64,000 nt of DNA from Prevotella sp. (GCA_017449675.1 JAFTFG010000027.1:57949-121948), one strand, 5' to 3'. Shown: positions 1-7,584, numbered from the stretch's first letter. The notes: generated from the letters alone by a model not told the origin. Numbers and translations: made by a program.

Positions 1-469
1 TGACAACCTGAATGAAGTCTGCTGCCGCCATGGGAGCCGGTAGGTCGCCCACAACACCGCTGCCCGCCTCGATTCCCGCTACTGTCTTTTGAGCGAAGAA
101 ACGAGTGTCTGCCAGTCCCAGATGCTCCGCTATCTTCCAGTTGACCCCGTCTTGGGCATTGTCCATATTGGTATGCATCGAGATGACCACGATATCGTGC
201 TTGATGGCCTTGACAACGGTACGTTGCACATCCGTAGCATCCGTGATCTGCTTCAGTCCACGAAACAGCAACGGGTGATGGCTCACGATGAGGTTACACC
301 CCTTCGCGATTGCCTCGTCCACGATGCGCTCGTTGACATCCAGACACAATAATGCCCCTGAAACCTCCGCCTCTGTCAGTCCTACTTGCAGGCCAGCATT
401 ATCCCAACTTTCCTGCAAGGGCAGAGGCGCGAATCGTTCAAGGGCACTCAGCACTTGCTTTATTTTCAC
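1..469 (-). CDS. Nif3-like dinuclear metal-binding protein (partial)
   Basis: Only the first 156 or so codons are present; the gene runs off the left edge. The minus-strand translation carries SHHPLLFRGLK, where the paired histidines are metal ligands in the Nif3/YbgI family (COG0327), then VVISMHTNMDNAQDGVNW, also typical of the family. These proteins form hexameric toroids with two metals per subunit; their substrate is not settled, although some are annotated as GTP cyclohydrolase I type 2 homologues. The start is a GTG at 469-467 preceded by the purine-rich ATAGAAG. No in-frame ATG fits the conserved N-terminus KIKQVLSALERFAPLPLQES better. A promoter box lies at 489-496. The family call is firm, the biochemical role is not. 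Confidence 0.88.
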   Translation of the reverse strand, partial: MKIKQVLSALERFAPLPLQESWDNAGLQVGLTEAEVSGALLCLDVNERIVDEAIAKGCNLIVSHHPLLFRGLKQITDATDVQRTVVKAIKHDIVVISMHTNMDNAQDGVNWKIAEHLGLADTRFFAQKTVAGIEAGSGVVGDLPAPMAAADFIQVV

Positions 470-488
470 GCTTCTATATTGTTTGCTG

Positions 489-520
489 CAAAGGTACGAA
501 ATCTTTTTTAATTAACAAAA
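489..520 (-). promoter_or_regulatory. Promoter of the Nif3-like gene
   Basis: On the minus strand the box TACCTTTG (489-496) sits about 20 nt upstream of the GTG start, with a TTTGTT stretch (about 514-519) at -33 spacing. This is the standard Bacteroidota -33/-7 promoter layout. Confidence 0.6.
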
Positions 521-580
521 AAGACAAGGATATTTAACGTTCTTGACTTCTTCTGTCAAAGCCCTACAGGCTTACGCCGC

Positions 581-599
581 CTCCCCGATTAACGGGGAG
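581..599. terminator. Hairpin downstream of purF-like gene
   Basis: CTCCCCG (581-587) and CGGGGAG (593-599) form a perfect 7-bp stem with a 5-nt loop just past the stop of the PurF-like gene. There is no T-run on either side, so it is a weak terminator candidate. Confidence 0.35.
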
Positions 600-602
600 C
601 GC

Positions 603-2018
603 TCAAACATGACAGTAACTACTACCGTCAAAACAGTGAGTACACAGACGCTCCTTAGGTAATCCTATCGACGCTATCAGGTCTTCCAGGGTGGCAAACT
701 TCACACTCGTCAGTCCGAGTCGGCGACCGATTTCCTGTACCATCCGCTGGTATTCCGGCGTACCAGTCTTCGCATAAGCCTCCAGGTTCTTCTTGTCATC
801 CCCCTCGAAGTCTTTGATGATACGACGGGTGATCAACTCCAGATCACTCTTGGAAGAGGTGAATCCGATATACTTACAGCCATAGACCAGTGGGGGACAG
901 GAGATGCGCACATGCACTTCCTTGGCACCGTTCTCGAAGAAGGTGCGCACATTGTCACGCAACTGGGTGCCACGAACGATGGAGTCGTCGCAGAACACGA
1001 TGCGCTGGTCTTTTAGGATGGCGGGATTGGGAATCAGTTTCATACGTGCCACCAGGTCACGACGGTTCTGGTTACCCGGGGTAAACGAGCGGGGCCACGT
1101 CGGTGTATACTTCAGGACGGCACGCTTGTAAGGAATCTGCTTACCGTGCGAATAGCCCAGTGCCATACCCACCCCCGAGTCGGGAATGCCACACACAAGG
1201 TCGGCAGCCAACTCCTGGTCTTTCTCGCCCATCAGTCGTCCGTTCTTCTCACGCACATACTCTGTATTGATGCCCTCGTAGTCGCTGGCAGGGAAGCCAT
1301 AGTAGACCCAGAGGAACGAGCATATCTGGCAACGGCTCCACGGCTTCTGCATCACCTCGATACCACTGGTACGCAAGCGAACGATCTCACCGGGACCGAT
1401 ATCACGAAGCACCTTATAGTCGAGGTTCGGAAAACTCGTCGTCTCACTCGACACGGCATAGGCACCCTCCTTCTGTCCGATGACGATAGGCGTACGCCCT
1501 AGGAAGTCACGGGCAGCGATGATACCGTCTTCCGTCAGGATCAGCATCGAACAGGAGCCGTCAATCTTCTCGTATACCTTATTAATTCCCTCCACGAAGT
1601 CGTTTCCCATGTTGATCAGCAATGCCACCAACTCTGTCTGGTTGATATTGTTTGCCGACAACTCACTGAAATGCATTCGTTTGGCAAGCAACTCATCGGC
1701 TATCTCTCGCAAGTTATTGATCTTCGCCACCGTCACCACGGCATAGCGTCCCAGATGGGAGTTCACGATGATGGGTTGCGGGTCGGTGTCGCTGATCACG
1801 CCCAGTCCCTGATGCCCGGAGAACGAGTCCAGTTCGTCCTCAAAACGAGAACGGAAATAATGACGTTCCAACGAGTGGATAGAACGGTTGAAACCCCTCT
1901 CCTCATCGAAGGTCACCAGTCCTGCACGCTTGGTTCCTAAATGCGAATTATAATCGGTTCCGTAAAACAAGTCGTTTACGCAATCCTTTGTTGAGATAGT
2001 GCCGAAAAAGCCTCCCAT
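603..2018 (-). CDS. PurF-like amidophosphoribosyltransferase paralogue lacking the catalytic cysteine
   Basis: The 471-residue protein has the two-domain layout of glutamine PRPP amidotransferase: an N-terminal Ntn-hydrolase-type glutaminase domain and a C-terminal type I phosphoribosyltransferase domain with the PRPP loop RIVFCDDSIVRGTQL (about 339-353). True PurF begins Met-Cys, and that Cys2 is the glutaminase nucleophile. Here the protein begins MGGFFG. An in-frame TAA 18 nt upstream of the ATG rules out a longer form with a Met-Cys start. C-terminal Cys residues (CTHCFDGSSYC) are retained. It may use ammonia, have an altered N-terminal activity, or be regulatory. From memory, proteins starting MGGFFG are widespread in Bacteroidota, so this is not a local mutation. 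A promoter box TAATTTTG lies at 2058-2065. Confidence 0.85.
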   Translation of the reverse strand: MGGFFGTISTKDCVNDLFYGTDYNSHLGTKRAGLVTFDEERGFNRSIHSLERHYFRSRFEDELDSFSGHQGLGVISDTDPQPIIVNSHLGRYAVVTVAKINNLREIADELLAKRMHFSELSANNINQTELVALLINMGNDFVEGINKVYEKIDGSCSMLILTEDGIIAARDFLGRTPIVIGQKEGAYAVSSETTSFPNLDYKVLRDIGPGEIVRLRTSGIEVMQKPWSRCQICSFLWVYYGFPASDYEGINTEYVREKNGRLMGEKDQELAADLVCGIPDSGVGMALGYSHGKQIPYKRAVLKYTPTWPRSFTPGNQNRRDLVARMKLIPNPAILKDQRIVFCDDSIVRGTQLRDNVRTFFENGAKEVHVRISCPPLVYGCKYIGFTSSKSDLELITRRIIKDFEGDDKKNLEAYAKTGTPEYQRMVQEIGRRLGLTSVKFATLEDLIASIGLPKERLCTHCFDGSSYCHV

Positions 2019-2057
2019 TTTGTTACCTTTAAATTATTAATACCTTCTTTAGGTCGG

Positions 2058-2065
2058 CAAAATTA
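2058..2065 (-). promoter_or_regulatory. Promoter -7 box of the purF-like gene
   Basis: The minus strand reads TAATTTTG about 40 nt upstream of the ATG at 2018, preceded by a T-rich tract. It is arranged divergently from the box at 2109-2116. Confidence 0.5.
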
Positions 2066-2108
2066 CAAAAAAATCACAGATTATCCATCAACTCTTACAA
2101 TTTTTTTG

Positions 2109-2116
2109 TATTTTTG
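2109..2116 (+). promoter_or_regulatory. Promoter -7 box for the 2134-3641 pair
   Basis: TATTTTTG lies 17 nt before the first ATG of the membrane-protein gene. It fits the Bacteroidota -7 consensus and would serve the two overlapping genes that follow. Confidence 0.55.
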
Positions 2117-2133
2117 TACCGTATTATTGATAA

Positions 2134-2607
2134 ATGTGGGTTATGCCATTCAAACGACAAATTCCATTAGGCCTGCTTCTACTTATCATCGGAGGAATGA
2201 TCTACGTGTCGTTCCGACCCACCTCCCTCCTACTCTTCCACTCGTTAGAGACAATGGGATTGTCGGCAGGAGTCGATGCTTGGCGCAACCTCGTCAGCGG
2301 ATGGCAACCGCATGAGTTCATCGTGTACTCCCTGCCTGGAGGACTGTGGGCTGCCGCCTATATCCTGTTGACGCACGGACTATTAGCATACCAGCCAACC
2401 ACACTACGGGTGGGCATCGCCAGCCTCATCCCCTTGACGGGTATTGGCTCGGAACTGCTCCAGCGATGGGGACTGCTGCCTGGGACGTTCGATATGGCCG
2501 ACCTGCTCTGCTATGCCGCCCCCCTGCTCCTCCTTATTATATATGAAATCATTAAAAACAAAAGTATATGGCAAGTTTCTTTGACCGCTTCACCAGCAAG
2601 CAATTGA
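2134..2607 (+). CDS. Small VanZ-like integral membrane protein
   Basis: The 157-residue protein has four predicted membrane spans: about 12-28 (LGLLLLIIGGMIYVSF), 65-85 (IVYSLPGGLWAAAYILLTH), 93-108 and 120-140. The segment FDMADLLCYAAP resembles the end of VanZ-like domains, where an Asp-rich turn precedes the last helix. The function of VanZ-like proteins outside glycopeptide resistance is unknown. ATG codons at 2134 and 2143 are both possible and both follow the box at 2109-2116. The 3' end overlaps the next gene by 40 nt, so the two are probably co-transcribed. The VanZ link is tentative. Confidence 0.6.
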   Translation: MWVMPFKRQIPLGLLLLIIGGMIYVSFRPTSLLLFHSLETMGLSAGVDAWRNLVSGWQPHEFIVYSLPGGLWAAAYILLTHGLLAYQPTTLRVGIASLIPLTGIGSELLQRWGLLPGTFDMADLLCYAAPLLLLIIYEIIKNKSIWQVSLTASPASN

Positions 2608-3641
2608 CAATTATTATCGTCTGCATCACCGCCTGTTTCCTGACACTGGGCGCATGTACCATGGTTATTGACAACTATGAACCTAACGACAAGGAGAAAA
2701 AACTAGTGTTCGACGACGATGACGACGGCTCCGACGAGGGCGGACGCAAATATAAGTTTGTGGACAAGGACGACCGTGAGGAGGGTGTCGGCAAAGACAG
2801 CATGGTGGTCAACAAGGCGTTGGAGGGCAATCCCTACAAGGAACTCGACGAACTCATCGGACTGGAGGCTGTCAAGGAGGAGGTGCGCTCCCTTGCCAAC
2901 TTCGTGAAGGTGCAGAAGGCACGTAAGGAGAAGGGACTGAAGACACCCAACCTCAACTACCACCTTGTGTTCACGGGTAGCCCCGGTACTGGTAAGACCA
3001 CCGTGGCACGTATCGTGGCTCGTATCTATAAGGACTTGGGTATCCTGAAGAAAGGACACCTCGTGGAGACTGACCGCTCAGGACTCATCGGACAGTATGT
3101 CGGACAGACTGCTCCCCGTGTCAATGCCATGTGCGACTCCGCCCTTGGTGGCGTGCTCTTCATCGACGAGGCGTATGCCCTCACCCAGAGTGAGTCGAAC
3201 AACGACTACGGCTCTGAGGCTGTCGCCACGCTCCTGAAGCGTATGGAGGACGACCGTGACCGCCTCGTGGTCATCGTCGCAGGCTATACCAACGAGATGA
3301 AGAAGTTCATCGACACCAACCCTGGCTTGGAGTCCCGTTTCAACCGCTATATCCATTTCCCCGACTATAGCGCCGACGAACTCTACAAGATCTACCGCAT
3401 GTACCTGAAGAAAAACCAGTACACCATCACCAAGGAGGCAGCCTCCTTCCTGCTAGAGCATCTGGAGCGGAAAGTGGCGATGAAGGACCGTAACTTTGGT
3501 AATGCCCGCTATGTGCGTAACGTCTTCGAGAAAACCATCCAGGCGCAGGCAAACCGCATCGCCAAGGCAGGCAGGGTCTCTGACGAGGAACTGGTGGAGA
3601 TTACCCTGGCCGACATCAAGAATGCGACGAATTCCAGATAG
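2568..3641 (+). CDS. CbbX/SpoVK-type AAA+ ATPase with N-terminal membrane segment
   Basis: The 357-residue protein contains a CbbX/SpoVK-like AAA+ module: Walker A GSPGTGKTT (137-145), Walker B VLFIDEAY (196-203), then an arginine-finger region (ESRFNRYIHFP) and the C-terminal lid. These ATPases remodel protein complexes. Here the module follows a hydrophobic segment (about 12-30) ending LTLGAC, which looks like either a signal anchor or a weak lipobox, and an acidic linker rich in Asp. Arg7 and Lys11 before the segment would favour an N-in/C-out orientation, which is odd for an ATP-dependent enzyme. The gene overlaps the upstream VanZ-like membrane protein gene, so the ATPase may act on it or next to it at the inner membrane. 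The substrate is unknown. Confidence 0.8.
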   Translation: MASFFDRFTSKQLTIIIVCITACFLTLGACTMVIDNYEPNDKEKKLVFDDDDDGSDEGGRKYKFVDKDDREEGVGKDSMVVNKALEGNPYKELDELIGLEAVKEEVRSLANFVKVQKARKEKGLKTPNLNYHLVFTGSPGTGKTTVARIVARIYKDLGILKKGHLVETDRSGLIGQYVGQTAPRVNAMCDSALGGVLFIDEAYALTQSESNNDYGSEAVATLLKRMEDDRDRLVVIVAGYTNEMKKFIDTNPGLESRFNRYIHFPDYSADELYKIYRMYLKKNQYTITKEAASFLLEHLERKVAMKDRNFGNARYVRNVFEKTIQAQANRIAKAGRVSDEELVEITLADIKNATNSR

Positions 3642-3644
3642 CCT

Positions 3645-3677
3645 AATGAAACCTTCAAACGGGTCGTTTGTGGCTTA
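3645..3677. repeat. 33-bp direct repeat, left copy
   Basis: This segment (starts AATGAAACCTTCAAACGG) recurs at 5103-5135 with one mismatch. The two copies bracket the DUF4143 ATPase gene, as expected of a mobile or recombining gene cassette. Confidence 0.75.
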
Positions 3678-3704
3678 CATTCGACCCGTTTGTAAGCCAC
3701 AAAC
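3656..3704. repeat. Interleaved inverted repeats with pseudoknot order
   Basis: Arm A (CAAACGGGTCG, 3656-3666) pairs with 3682-3692. Arm B (GTTTGTGGCTTAC, 3666-3678) pairs with 3692-3704. The order A-B-A'-B' is that of a pseudoknot or of two alternative hairpins. Both arms are perfect (11 and 13 bp). The segment follows the stop of the AAA gene and overlaps the left 33-bp repeat. Confidence 0.7.
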
Positions 3705-3779
3705 ACCTTGAAAGTAAGCCTCAAATTCATGAAACGCTGGCAGTTAAATGATACCATATTAGAGATTTGCATCCTATTA

Positions 3780-3876
3780 AGTGCGACTATTTATAAGTTT
3801 TGCACTCGTTTTAGTGCATTTTTGTAGTTATTTTGCACTAACCATAGTGCGGATTGAAATATTTTTTGTATCTTTG
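3780..3876 (+). promoter_or_regulatory. Promoter with repeated AGTGC/GCACT operator-like sites
   Basis: The -7 box TATCTTTG is at 3869-3876, 26 nt before the ATG. Upstream, AGTGC (3780), TGCACT (3801), AGTGCA (3813), TGCACT (3834) and AGTGC (3846) alternate in orientation. This gives two spaced inverted repeats about 33 bp apart, which looks like binding sites for a dimeric regulator or hairpins in DNA. Confidence 0.55.
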
Positions 3877-3902
3877 CAGTCGAAATACAGCATTAGACAA
3901 TT

Positions 3903-5072
3903 ATGGAAAGATTACAAGCCGCATTTGATAAACTTCTGCGTGAAACGACTTCCACGTTTCATCGCTATATGTACGACCGCATAGACTGGCAGGCACGTAT
4001 CGTAGGACTACTGGGACCTCGCGGAGTGGGCAAAACCACAATGGTGCTGCAATACATCAAGGAGAATCTGCCACGAAAGGAAACGCTCTACGTGGTGGCA
4101 GAAGATTTATATTTCTCAACCCATACGCTGGTTGACTTGGCAGATGCCTTTGCACGTACTGGTGGCAAGCACCTCTTCATCGACGAGATTCACAAGTATA
4201 AAGGATGGTCGCGCGAACTGAAACTTATCTACGACTATCATTCGGAACTGCATGTGTTCTTTACAGGTTCCTCCATTCTTGATATTTCCAAAGGCGTGGC
4301 TGATTTGAGCCGTCGCGTACTTACTTTTGAGATGCAAGGTCTCTCATATCGCGAGTATCTTGCTTTGTTTCACCAGATAGAGTTGCCAACTTACGACCTT
4401 CAGCAGATTCTTGCTCAAGAGGTTGTGCTGCCACGGGGATTCCTACCCCTTCAGTATTTTGCCGACTATCTGAAGCGTGGCTATTATCCGTTTAGTGACG
4501 ATAACTTCGAGCGTTACATCATGCAGGTGGTCAACACCACACTTGAAGTAGATATAGCGCAATATGCCGACCTCACGCCAGCCACCATCAGGAAACTCAA
4601 ACGGCTGTTGGCTATCATTGCACAGGCAGCCCCCTTCAAACCCAACTTCACCCAGATTGGCGGTCAGTTGGAAGTGTCGCGCAATAGCATTGCCGACCTC
4701 TGTGCATGGTTAGAGAAAGCCGGACTCATCGGTCAACTTCGTGACAGTACTGGCGGCATACAAGGGCTTGGCAAGGTGGATAAAGTCTATCTCGACAATC
4801 CTACACTAATCCATGTCTTAGGAAAGGAGAATACAGAAATCGGAACCATCCGCGAAAACTTCTTCTTTAACCAGATGAGAGTTGCCCACGATATTACATC
4901 ATCCCCAGTTTCTGACTTCCTCATTGCAGAGAAATACACCTTTGAGGTTGGTGGCAAGAAGAAAAGGCAGAAGCAGATACAAAGTATCGAGCAAGGCTAT
5001 GTCGTGAAGGACGACATTGAGACGGGCTACGGCAACATCATCCCTCTTTGGCAGTTTGGGCTAACCTACTAA
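3903..5072 (+). CDS. AAA_14/DUF4143 family ATPase
   Basis: The 389-residue protein has an N-terminal AAA_14 domain with Walker A GPRGVGKTT (38-46) and Walker B LFIDEIHK (91-98), a winged-helix-like middle (about 215-275), and a C-terminal DUF4143 region that ends in the nuclease-fold remnant usual for the family. Such ATPases are present in many copies in Bacteroidota and archaea and have no settled role; roles in DNA transactions or toxin-antitoxin-like behaviour have been proposed. The gene is flanked by 33-bp direct repeats and a second shared 16-bp motif (AAATTCATGAAACGCT at 3723 and 5465), and has its own promoter with operator-like sites. It looks like a self-contained acquired cassette. 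Confidence 0.88.
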   Translation: MERLQAAFDKLLRETTSTFHRYMYDRIDWQARIVGLLGPRGVGKTTMVLQYIKENLPRKETLYVVAEDLYFSTHTLVDLADAFARTGGKHLFIDEIHKYKGWSRELKLIYDYHSELHVFFTGSSILDISKGVADLSRRVLTFEMQGLSYREYLALFHQIELPTYDLQQILAQEVVLPRGFLPLQYFADYLKRGYYPFSDDNFERYIMQVVNTTLEVDIAQYADLTPATIRKLKRLLAIIAQAAPFKPNFTQIGGQLEVSRNSIADLCAWLEKAGLIGQLRDSTGGIQGLGKVDKVYLDNPTLIHVLGKENTEIGTIRENFFFNQMRVAHDITSSPVSDFLIAEKYTFEVGGKKKRQKQIQSIEQGYVVKDDIETGYGNIIPLWQFGLTY

Positions 5073-5102
5073 GCAAATATCCTATTTCAAAGTCCTCAAA
5101 TA

Positions 5103-5135
5103 AATGAAGCCTTCAAACGGGTCGTTTGTGGCTTA
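5103..5135. repeat. 33-bp direct repeat, right copy
   Basis: Right-hand partner of 3645-3677, 32 of 33 bases identical. It begins 31 bp past the stop of the DUF4143 ATPase gene. Confidence 0.75.
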
Positions 5136-5311
5136 ATCCCCGATAAACAAAGGGTGCAAGGCACGGGAGTAGATTTTTCAAAATCCTTTTTTATGCGTCA
5201 TTTTATGAAGGTGCCGCTTCCTTGCCACGAAGCCCGTACCTTCGAGGGCAGGAAGTGCCGCCTTCGAGGGTCGGAGGTACGGCCTCCGAAGGGAGGATGT
5301 AGGGGCTTCGT

Positions 5312-5332
5312 CCGTGAGGAGGCTCCTCACGG
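5312..5332. repeat. Perfect 10-bp palindrome plus partial echo
   Basis: CCGTGAGGAG (5312-5321) and CTCCTCACGG (5323-5332) are perfect inverted arms around one base. A near copy of the right half (GGAGGCTCCTTACGG) follows at about 5339-5353. Confidence 0.6.
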
Positions 5333-5674
5333 AAATTAGGAGGCTCCTTACGGAAAACCGCAACCTTATGACAACCTTTTCTTCAAAATTTCAAATAAGG
5401 ATATATACTTAACCGTTCGACCTATGACTATCGGTTCATGTTCTAAAGTGGATCAGCAGTCCCAAATTCATGAAACGCTCCGCATCCCGCGGGTGCCACC
5501 TTACAAGGTGTTCTATACGGGAAACTCTTTATTCCATACGGGGGAGCACTTTGTTCCTGTATCTGGTTACTACCCTAAAGTATCATTCCTTTCAAACGTA
5601 CCCATACCCGGAACGACTCATTCCGATATCTGGAATAATCACGGTAAAAATCAGAGCCTGGCCTTATCTTACAC

Positions 5675-5737
5675 ATCTGCCACCCATCTGCAACACGTAA
5701 ACGCCTGATTATCAAACAGTGTTGCAGAATGGCAGAT
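5675..5737. repeat. Long imperfect inverted repeat
   Basis: ATCTGCCACCCATCTGCAAC (from 5675) is the reverse complement, apart from a 3-nt bulge, of GTGTTGCAGAATGGCAGAT (5719-5737). The loop is about 22 nt. It could be a terminator, a dispersed palindromic element or the end of a small mobile element; there is no T-run. Confidence 0.55.
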
Positions 5738-5771
5738 ATTGCAGAGGATTAAAAAGTTGTAGTAGGCGAAA

Positions 5772-6284
5772 TTAGTCTGATTCCCAAGTTACTAAATCAC
5801 GAGGCAACGCTATAATCTTTAATCGTTCATACCATATACGTGACGAACCTTCAAAGTGCTTCTGGGTATGACCGCTGATAATGTAATAGTTCGCTCGGTA
5901 CTCGTCCATGATTGGTTCTATCAGATTGATTGAACGTATGTCTGCCACAATCTTTTTACTTTTGAGGAAATCCAGTAAACAAACAGTTGCCGTACCTTGC
6001 CCGCATCCCCAATCATATACTTCTACGGGCGAACCGAAAAGCTCCGATGGATTATGAATGCAATTAAAAGCTATATCCAACTTTGCTTTATGCATCTTGC
6101 CAAAACTACGCAGATACATGTTCAGATGGTCATCATCGTCTAATATACCAGTACCCCGCTTAAGGTCATTATACAGTTTGTCAAGCTTCATCTTATCAGT
6201 TGGAAGCTTTGACATCGCTACACTTCTCATCCCCGTGAATGAGATTTGACCTCTTTGTCGGAATATATCAATGAAGTTTGGCAT
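5772..6284 (-). CDS. Short SAM-dependent methyltransferase-like protein (possibly truncated)
   Basis: The 170-residue protein carries a class I methyltransferase motif I, VYDWGCGQGTATV (89-101), and a following acidic strand SINLIEP (motif II position). Only about 70 residues follow motif I, whereas a full Rossmann methyltransferase fold needs roughly 120-150. The C-terminal tail (from YIISGHTQKHFEG onward) does not look like motifs IV-VIII. The gene is therefore either C-terminally truncated or a minimal SAM-binding protein. It starts 2 nt after the stop of the DUF1848 gene, so the two are translationally coupled and driven by one promoter at 7373. Substrate unknown. Confidence 0.65.
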   Translation of the reverse strand: MPNFIDIFRQRGQISFTGMRSVAMSKLPTDKMKLDKLYNDLKRGTGILDDDDHLNMYLRSFGKMHKAKLDIAFNCIHNPSELFGSPVEVYDWGCGQGTATVCLLDFLKSKKIVADIRSINLIEPIMDEYRANYYIISGHTQKHFEGSSRIWYERLKIIALPRDLVTWESD

Positions 6285-6286
6285 AA

Positions 6287-7351
6287 CTATTTCCCAGTTA
6301 TAGTTTCTGACAGTCTATTCTCTTGATGCCGCTTCCAATTTTGCAATGCCAACTCTTTTGTTGAATTGGCATAGCAGTATTCACACAGATGAGGACATGT
6401 GTTATATTCACCAATATCCTTAGAGACCATACACTCACAGAATGGGCGTTGACCTTGATCTTTCTTGTGCTTACTGATGAAGTAATGGTTATGAGGCAAG
6501 AGGATTGCTCCCTCAGGCAACTCTGCTTTACCAAACAATGTCGGAGCCGGAACATCTTCAATCTTTACCTTCATGAAATCCATCAGGTCTTTATCTTCCC
6601 AAGCAAGGCGAGTAATCAGGTCGCCATCTATGCAACGATTGTGATTGATGCCAAATTTCTTTATATCAATCTTCTCACCACAGGTTGCAAGAGTATAACC
6701 CCACTTCTTATTCAGTTCAGCAAGCCGTTCAGCAAACTCCAGCATCTGTGACTCCGTCCATTCATGATAGGGGATATTGCTCTTTTCCAAATTTACTTTG
6801 ACTTTCCGATAATTCAGGATGTCGGCAAAGCTGAAGACAAGTTTCTCTGTATAACCTTGTAACTGGTCTCCAATACGCTCTATCTTGGAGAGTAATGTAT
6901 CAATAGAAATGTCATCAGTCAAGATCAGCGGGTCGAAACGCCAAATCACTCGTCCCTTTCCTAATTTATCTACTAGTTGCTTGAATGTGTCTATACGTTC
7001 CGAAAGTTTTGGCACACCACGCTCTAAGCCTTCCTTCTCGTAATCATTGAGTGTATATTGGATATAGCAACCAATATTTCGTTCTTTTAGATAGTCAATA
7101 TGAGGCAAAAGTGGACGTGGATTCTTCGACCAAAAGACAATGAACCGAGTATTTTTATAAGAAACATAACCCTTCACCCCATTAAATGGATTAGTCCAAG
7201 CAGAATAGCCAACCTTTAGCCGATGGAAGAACCAATTAGCATAAAACGCAGGAATGTCTGTACTCCTGCTTGCAGAGACTATCATTGGCACTTGCATAGA
7301 CACCATTTCTCCGTTCTCCCTTTGCAAATCTTCTTTTTCCCAACCAGCCAT
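6287..7351 (-). CDS. DUF1848 family protein
   Basis: The 354-residue protein begins its core with PMIVSASRSTDIPAFYANWF, the N-terminal signature of DUF1848, and ends with a cysteine cluster CECMVSKDIGEYNTCPHLC followed by EYCYAN. The family resembles radical-SAM/SPL-like TIM barrels and is often annotated as possibly iron-sulfur, but its function is not established. It is the first gene of a two-gene unit with the methyltransferase-like gene downstream (2-nt gap). Its promoter (TATCTTTG, rc of 7373-7380) lies in a 50-bp segment nearly duplicated in front of the phosphoribosyltransferase gene at 9409-9458. The ATG at 7351 follows that promoter by about 20 nt. Confidence 0.85.
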   Translation of the reverse strand: MAGWEKEDLQRENGEMVSMQVPMIVSASRSTDIPAFYANWFFHRLKVGYSAWTNPFNGVKGYVSYKNTRFIVFWSKNPRPLLPHIDYLKERNIGCYIQYTLNDYEKEGLERGVPKLSERIDTFKQLVDKLGKGRVIWRFDPLILTDDISIDTLLSKIERIGDQLQGYTEKLVFSFADILNYRKVKVNLEKSNIPYHEWTESQMLEFAERLAELNKKWGYTLATCGEKIDIKKFGINHNRCIDGDLITRLAWEDKDLMDFMKVKIEDVPAPTLFGKAELPEGAILLPHNHYFISKHKKDQGQRPFCECMVSKDIGEYNTCPHLCEYCYANSTKELALQNWKRHQENRLSETITGK

Positions 7352-7370
7352 TGATTTTTAGTATTAGTAC

Positions 7371-7420
7371 TGCAAAGATACAAAAATATCTGGACAAACA
7401 ATGTAATTAGAGAAAAATTA
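7371..7420 (-). promoter_or_regulatory. Shared promoter segment, copy 1 (DUF1848 unit)
   Basis: Contains the -7 box TATCTTTG (7373-7380 on the minus strand) and a TTGTTTG -33 element (about 7394-7400). The whole 50 bp is about 43/50 identical to 9409-9458 in front of the phosphoribosyltransferase gene, well beyond what the promoter consensus requires. Confidence 0.65.
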
Positions 7421-7450
7421 TATTTCCACAAGCCTTGTGAAAGAAAAGAA

Positions 7451-7520
7451 AAGCCCCTTCTGTCCCCCTTATGAGGAGGAGGATTAGGAATGTTTTCTTA
7501 AATGATGTAAAAGTCTTTGC
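7451..7520. repeat. 70-bp direct repeat, left copy
   Basis: From AAAGCCCCTTCTG to GTAAAAGTCTTTGC. It recurs at about 8507-8577 with only a few substitutions. The copies bracket the RhuM-PLD gene. The left copy provides the TTTGC that may act as the -33 element of that gene. Confidence 0.78.
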
Positions 7521-7584
7521 CATATAGAAATTTTGTTGTACCTTCGCAGACGAGAATAGGAACATCAACTATTCGACTATCATT

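Larger units (their letters stand above)
5073..5771. other. 700-bp gap holding repeats only
   Basis: No convincing gene is visible. The stretch contains the right 33-bp repeat (5103-5135), GC-rich tandem motifs around 5235-5300 (variants of CTTCGAGGG and CCTCCGAAGGGAGG), a palindrome at 5312-5332, a copy of AAATTCATGAAACGCT at 5465-5480, and a long inverted repeat at 5675-5737. An ORF at 5424-5708 matches nothing I recognise and overlaps these repeats. Confidence 0.6.

Noticed and set aside
5154-5363. 61-codon ORFs on both strands
   Set aside because: They arise from GC-rich short repeats and a palindrome; the composition is not protein-like.
5424-5708. 94-codon ORF in the repeat-rich gap
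   Set aside because: It matches no family I know, overlaps a dispersed 16-bp repeat and the arm of an inverted repeat, and has no promoter box in place.
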